This document shows, one piece after another, positions 58,201 through 64,000 of a DNA stretch of 64,000 nucleotides. Location: positions 48,323,052-48,387,051 of the forward strand of contig CM067549.1 of assembly GCA_034509755.1 (NCBI GenBank), written 5' to 3'. The position numbers were made by a program, and so were the translations under genes. Under the pieces are notes generated by a model, which worked only from the letters and a program-made list of their open reading frames with translations, was not told the DNA's origin and searched no databases. Source of the DNA: Anisodus tanguticus. Taxonomy: Eukaryota > Streptophyta > Magnoliopsida > Solanales > Solanaceae. Every line of letters begins with the position of its first letter. Position 1 is the stretch's first letter.

Positions 58201-59212
58201 TGTTGGATATGTAAAGCAGTACGGGAAGTAAATAAATATTACAAGTGTTCGAAAGGATAAACAAACAAGCCAAAGTTCAGAACTACCGCAAGCTTGTTGA
58301 GTCTTGAATCTTGATAACCTGAAATCAAGAAACACTAAATCTGGATTGTTACAACTGTGGCTGAGTCGAGAGATGGCTCTCTGTCTTTAAGACAAGATTG
58401 CCCCGTATATATGCTTTTACGTTAACGGGCAATAGTCTTTCAAGATAAAACAGCAACACTACAAAGCAAATAGGTTGATTCTGACGAAGAAAACAAACAC
58501 GAAACGACTTGCTGAAGAATGGAAAATGAAGGAAGAGTTTTCTGTTTTTGTCCACTGTTTGTGCTTCACGTTTTTTGGACAGCTATCTCTTCTGTTTGTC
58601 TCTGTGTATATATCTTGCAGTAGTCACAGTTGTGCCAAAAGACACCAATATATAGCATAAGGGGAGGGACTCCTCAACTGCCAAGTTGTCACAGTTGTGC
58701 AACGTTTCAAAAGCCTTTCTGTCTTCCGTCGTTCCCAATTTCATCTTTCCAGAAACTCCAAGGATCAAACTGTAAATATTAAACAATCTGGGGGTCTATC
58801 AGAAGAAGCCCACGACCCGAGACCGGACCGGACGGGCGGGCGGCGGCTTGCGTGGACTTAGCCTTGAACCCAAGCACATTTAGGTCCTCCCTCCTTCAAA
58901 CACATGGGTTACCCCTTGGGGTCCCAAACCCTTAGCCAATTTTGAGACTTATAAAGAGATCAATTCTTCCTTTTCCCACCGATGTGGTAGATTTGTCCCA
59001 TACCATATTTTCATGCCTCAAACACCTTATTTCGTGGACTAATATATCTTTCATTTCTTAATGAAATTTGACGATTCTTGGCCCCACGGTCATCTACTCA
59101 CTTAGTAGATTATGCACGTGTGAAGAGACAAAGTCTCCAACATACGGAACTCTAGTGTTTAAGTCATTAAATACGGGTGGACGCACCTGCCATCAAAAGC
59201 AAATTTTCAACA
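58201..59212. mobile_element. solo LTR, 1012 bp, same family as 31628-32615
   Basis: Bounded by TGTTGG and TTCAACA with 5-bp flanks TAAGA and TAAAA (4 of 5 alike). It shares with the copy at 31628 the blocks GTCTTTAAGACAAGATTGC, CCCCGTATAT and GGGCAATAGTCT, and likewise holds a short GC-rich patch (58815-58855). A TATA-like TGCTATATAT (about 58656 on the minus strand) suggests that the LTR reads leftward. Confidence 0.8.
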
Positions 59213-60924
59213 TAAAATGTATACATTAGAATAGCTCTTCTCTTAGGACTCTTGGCTGGATTAGTTGTATATATGGACACCACATGTGACATACAGATTA
59301 AGATTAATTCTCTTTGTTCATCTGGTGCAAACTTTCTTTACTACTCCACATTCTTAAAATAATTGATATCCTTAATCAATAAAGCCCTTGTCACAGGTAA
59401 TTCGGCACTAATAGCCAACCTATCTTTATCATCATTCGATAATTTGGAGTTGTTTAATTTTTATTATAGTTCTTATTTGCTTACTTTTGGTGGTTTAAGA
59501 TTTCTCCTACTTTACTTTGATTAATGAGCTTTGTTTGATTTTTTTCATGTTTTATTTAGGTGATGTGCAACACAAGTATTTTGATATTTTTACCTTTTTA
59601 AATTAGATTTCAAAATTGGACCAAATAGTATTTGATTATTTTCCTAATATTTAGGACTGCAAAATCTATTATTTCATTTAAAGTTATATAATAAAGGAAA
59701 GAAACTGGAATCGTCCCTACCAATTCTTTTTGGAGGTGGATTCCTCACTTGAGTATTATTGGATACAAGCCTTCTGTAACAGATGACAACAAAACAGTAA
59801 TCAAACTCCCAATTCGTATTGGTAGGAACTAATTTTATTACAATAGCTAGTAATCAAACTAATACGTGAACAACAAAATTATAATTGAAGTATTAAAAGA
59901 GATACTAGAAAAGAAGGAGATGAGAAACTAAACTCAGAGAAAGGAAATGAGAGATACAGACTTTGCAAACCGCAACATAATACCCGTAACTCCTAAATGC
60001 GCAGATGATAACTCCTTTTTTTTTTTTTTTTTTTTTTGACGAAGGAACCCGCAGCCGCTACTCTCTCGAGTGAAGATGGTTTAAAATTTCAGAATTTTCC
60101 ATAGCCTTTTTTTTATGTCCTAACACTTTATTAACTAATTTTATAGAAATTGGCCAAAATTAGTTTGCTAATTACGATTTGTACATGGTTACGGTCCTTT
60201 GGTTGTCAGCAAAAATTCAATTTCATTGTTTGGTCCAATTTTTAATATTTTTTTTAGAGAAATAGTTGCAAAGAAATTATTTAAATTTTTATTATTAAAG
60301 TCTATAAGTAATATTTTTTAGTTTAAATTCGTATACAAAAGATAATATTTTTTAAGATGTTAGAATGTTTAATCAATATTAATAAAGTTAAATCAAGGTA
60401 TAAATACTTAAAATTTGGTTTAATCAATTTATATAGAATATGATTTTGAATAACAATTTTCTCCAAATAGGATGTAAATATACAAATTTGAAATAAAATA
60501 TTATAACAAAATTTGTTAAAATTTATCATAGAATTCACGCAACCCATCCTAGAAAAGTATAGTAGATATATTTTTTACAAGCGTTTTTAGGTTAGGATAT
60601 ATATATATATATATATATAAACGCATGTATGCTAAAACTAGTTAGTTCATTAATTGATTAAACTAATTAATGTGGTTTGCCGTCCGGCTTAGGCATACTA
60701 AGAGACTACTTTTTAACATATTTAAACATAAATTATGTTTTCTAATCACTTCATGTTCAATCTTTTTGGCTTTGATGTTCAAATTTTTAGAAAATATTAT
60801 TGAATCGGGTTCACTCATAAAGGCACTAGTTAGATCGTTAATTAATTAGTTAATCACCTAAAATTTTAGATAATTATTTATAAATATATCAGATAGAATA
60901 TTATCATATCTTGTATATTATCAT
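59213..60924. other. AT-rich intergenic region
   Basis: No gene is supported. A T run of about 21 at 60018-60038 followed by GACGAAGGAACCCGCAGCCG looks like the end of a retroposed repeat on the minus strand. (TA)n lies at 60598-60619. Confidence 0.4.
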
Positions 60925-61078
60925 TGATAGAATATTACCATATTTTGTATATCTTTTATATTAGGTAAATTTATATTCCAATTGTAATTAGAAAGATTTA
61001 GTTACCTAGTTTGTAATTATGTAACACTATATATATTGTACACAATAATCAATGAAAGGCAAGGAACATATTCCTATA
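60925..61078 (+). repeat. 5' LTR of copia J
   Basis: TGATAGAATATTACC to TTCCTATA. The left edge is approximate: a similar GATAGAATATTATC occurs 36 bp earlier. Confidence 0.6.
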
Positions 61079-61189
61079 TGGTATGAGAAGTTAAACTCTA
61101 ACTTCTTTTTCTCCCTAAGCCGCCACCCCTCCCCCCTCGGCAACCCTCTCCCTTCTTTCTTCGACTTTCCTCTATTCCTCTCCAATTTT

Positions 61190-62060
61190 CAATGGTTGAA
61201 CAATATAAATTCCATCATGTTCTTGAAGTTAACAACATCAAGAATTTCATTCGCATAACTCTTGAGATGGAAAAAGTTCAGTATTCATCTTGGACATAAT
61301 TATTTAAGATTCATTGTCGTGTATACAAAGTGATCGACCATATCATCCCTCCAAAATCAAAGCCCCTAAGAAAGACCTGATGATTCTGATGATGAACTTT
61401 GGTCCCGCTTAGATGCGGTTGTCCTACAATGGATCTACGGCACGATCTCGAACATTCTATTGTATACAATCATTGAAACCGATGCCACTGCATGACAAAC
61501 GTGGGAACACTTGGAAAGTATTTTTCATGACAACAAGACACAACGCGCCTTGTATCTGAAATATCAATTTCAGGCCATTCAACAGAACGATTCTCCTAAT
61601 GCGTCGGCCTATTGTCAAGAACAGAAGATGATTGTCGATCAACTCTCCAATGTCGGTGCACCGGTCACTAATCAACGATTGGTGATGCAACTTATTGCGG
61701 GTTTAAATGAAAATTATGACGGTATCGCTACCATCCTCCAACAAAGCAAGTCATTACCTCCGTTCTATGAGGCTCGTTTGAGACTCATTCTTGAAGAAAC
61801 TTGAGAAACAAAGCAAGTAGCGACTAATGTTAGCACAGCCGACGCCCGCCCTCGTAGCCACCGATGGAAACCATATTGACCCGAGAGGCTTGGCTCCTGC
61901 CCCATCCCATATGCAAGCCAACGATCCGACATGTGGCTTACGTTCCCGGAATAACAACAGAGGAATAAATTCCGGGAATAGCCGCGGCAATAGTGGCAGC
62001 GCTGGAAACAGTGGAGCGGCGACATGAGGCAACCACCAACAGTGGCAGCAAGAGTGGCAG
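61190..62060 (+). pseudogene. copia J gag
   Basis: The N-terminal part shows VNNIKNFIRITLEMEKVQYSS, a stop at TGGACATAATT (61297-61299) and frameshifts around 61370. From 61511 the frame is open through NVGAPVTNQRLVMQLIAGL to 61804 (TGA). The Gly/Asn/Arg-rich tail (RNNNRGINSGNSRG) is in another frame at 61827-62027. Confidence 0.75.
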
Positions 62061-62304
62061 CAGCCTCCACCATGGGTTGCCTACCCGCTGCGTGGCCCCA
62101 CCGGCATGGGCTGCTCCACCTTGTCCCTACCCGACGTCCTCTTGGGCCCAACATTCGGCCCTACAAGCCCAGTCCGACATCATCGATGCACGTCCACAAC
62201 AGGCATACAGTGCACAAGTTTCTCCTCCTTTAACCTACGCACCGACGGATATTGAGGCAACTATGAACACGATGTCTTTCAACGTTCAAGACAATAGTTG
62301 ATAC

Positions 62305-63714
62305 ATGGACACTGGCGCCATATCTCATATGATGGAATCTCAAGGTACTCTCTCGTCTTATTTCAATATGAGCAATTTAAATCGTAATATTATTGTTGGT
62401 AGAGGACAAGGCATTCCCATTCGAGTTTATGGACAATCATCTCTTTCCCCACCACACCCCCCCCCCGTTAGCCTTAAAATGTCCTTCACGCCCCGAAATT
62501 TATCAAAAATCTAATCTTTGTGCGTCATTTCACAACCGACAATAATGTTTCTCTTAAATATAATCCTTTTAGTTTTTTTTTGAAGGACCTTATGACAGGG
62601 ATGCAAATACTGAGATATGATAGCACTGGAGAGCTTTATCCTATAACCACCTCTGTCATCTATCCAGACTCCTCTCCATCAACCTTTGCAGCAATTTCGT
62701 CTTCTTTATGGCATAATAGATTAGGACATCCAAGAGACTCTATTGTACCCTCCCTTAGCAAAAATAAATTTATTGCTTACAAACATGTCCCTTCTCCTCT
62801 TGTTTGTGAATCTTGTGTTTTTGGGAAACATGTCAAGTTGTCATGTTATTCTTCATCCATTTGTACTTTAATGCCTTTTGATATAATACACGGTGATTTA
62901 TGAACTTCTCCTATCTTAAGCACAGTCGGGCATTGATACTATATGTTATTTTTAGATGATTATTCAAACTTTCCATGGACGTTTTCCATTGGTAATAAGT
63001 CCCAAGTCTATTCTACTTTTTTGTCATTCAACACTTTCATTAAGACACAATTTGAAAAGAATGTTAAATGTTTCCAATGTGACAATGGGAGGAAATTCGA
63101 TAATAATCAATTCAAACTTTTCTGCGCCAAACACGGCTTTGTTTTTCATTTTTCCTGTCCCCACACCTCTCTACAAAATCGCAAAGCCGAATGAAAAATT
63201 AGAACCATAAACAACTTAGTTTGTGTCCTCCTTGCTCATGCCTCTATCCCCCTCCCCCTCATTTTTGACATTACGCTCTATCGATGACAACATATCTGTT
63301 GAACAATCTCCCAAACAAGTCTCCCACTCAAGTTCTCTATCTTCGAGATCCTTCCTATAAGCATTTACGAACTTTCGGATGTCTGTGCTACCCCCTCTAT
63401 CCCTCCACACAAATCAATAAGCTAAAACATCGGTCATCCCCGTGCGTCTTTCTTGGCTACCCCCCAATCATCGAGGTTACAATGATTATGACTTGTCAAG
63501 TCGGAAAATAATTATTTCTCAGTATGTCATATTCGATGAGTCCCAATTCTCCTTTGTCAAACTCAATTCTCCATCCCAAAATTTTTATGAATTCCTAAAA
63601 GATGGCCTAAATCCCCTTCTAATTCATCACTTACAAAATCAGTCATCACCGACACCAGTATCCATCCCCACCACTGCCATCCCGAGGTGGGCAGTCCACC
63701 CAGCCCCACAATAA
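62305..63714 (+). pseudogene. copia J protease and integrase
   Basis: Protease MDTGAISHMM starts at 62305; the tryptophan just before it is a TGA. Integrase shows WHNRLGH, CESCVFGK, IIHGDL*TSP (stop at 62902), LFLDDYS, FQCDNG.KFDN near 63080 and CPHTSLQN.KAE* (stop near 63193). The frame then moves to TFGCLCYP and PPNHRGYNDYDLSS. Several frameshifts and stops; inactive. Confidence 0.82.
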
Positions 63715-64000
63715 GAGCCTCGGAATAGCCCGTCACGGCTGTCTCTCAGCCAACCCTTTCCCTTATACCACTACCCCTTATCGGTCCCACCCCCTACTCC
63801 CGGCAGTCCACCCAGTCCGGCCTCCACTTCTCGACCACCCTATCCCAATCCTGTCCAACCTCCCATGGCACACCCACTGATAATGGAAACTCGTGCTATG
63901 CACGGTTTTTCCAAACCCAAAGGGCTATTTAACTTGTCCATTTCGGTTGCCCCTTCCCCTATTCCTCGTAATTCGAAAGATGACTTAAACGATCCTAATT

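Larger units (their letters stand above)
60925..64000 (+). mobile_element. Ty1/copia retrotransposon J, 5' part, cut by the window end
   Basis: Short 5' LTR, altered primer site TGGTATGAGAAG at 61079, gag, protease and integrase, then the Pro-rich spacer and the FKPK block before RT, where the window ends. The order and residues match E, F and B. Confidence 0.87.

Overview
The window reads as nuclear DNA of a eudicot plant, most likely a member of the Solanaceae. It is AT-rich, has spliced genes with GT/AG introns, is crowded with Ty1/copia retrotransposons that use an initiator-methionine-tRNA-type primer site (TGGTATCA...), and carries 3'-end fragments resembling the tobacco TS SINE family. 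There are no bacterial operons, ribosome binding sites or CRISPR arrays. All calls come from reading the sequence and comparing parts of the window with each other; no database was searched.

Two host loci stand out. The first (3448-9354, minus strand) is a nine-exon gene for a probable plastid-targeted P-loop ATPase of the Ycf45/SpoIIIAA-like group (Arabidopsis SPD1 type). All exons join in one frame to 753 residues; four of its five largest introns each hold a small transposon. The second is a dispersed family of defensin-like (DEFL) secreted cysteine-rich peptides. One copy is intact by prediction (22417-23002, plus). Four are damaged: 1482-1535 (minus, exon 1 only), 34464-35304 (plus, splice phase broken), 37778-37833 (plus, exon 1 only) and 46046-46200 (minus, exon 2 only). 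Flanks of these copies align with each other, so the DEFL units are old duplications that transposons later cut up.

Layout: 1-1308, end of copia A, lying in a DEFL intron; 1637-2577, hAT-type element; 3448-9354, ATPase gene; 10674-15735, copia B inside an older MITE; 17751-22252, copia C, inserted in the promoter of the intact DEFL; 22417-23002, intact DEFL; 23023-30693, copia D, beginning about 20 bp after that gene's stop codon and itself split by a 3.5-kb hAT element (23530-27024); 31628-32615, solo LTR; 33.5-37.8 kb, two tandem DEFL units; 37834-45599, two copia copies E and F joined tail to tail as a large inverted repeat with a plastid DNA insert (trnI-CAU) in one arm; 46.0-46.9 kb, DEFL exon 2 and a foreign integrase fragment; 47.0-50.9 kb, copia H interrupted by copia G; 51.4-52.7 kb, a SINE and a long-TIR element; 52.7-60.9 kb, mostly unannotated AT-rich DNA with one Stowaway MITE and a second solo LTR; 60925-64000, copia J, cut by the window end.

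No retroelement ORF here looks intact: every gag/pol carries stops, frameshifts or deletions. The most interesting features are the shredded DEFL cluster, with its one intact member enclosed between two copia elements, and the 6.5-kb inverted repeat, which could give a long hairpin RNA if transcribed. Both functional ideas are inference.
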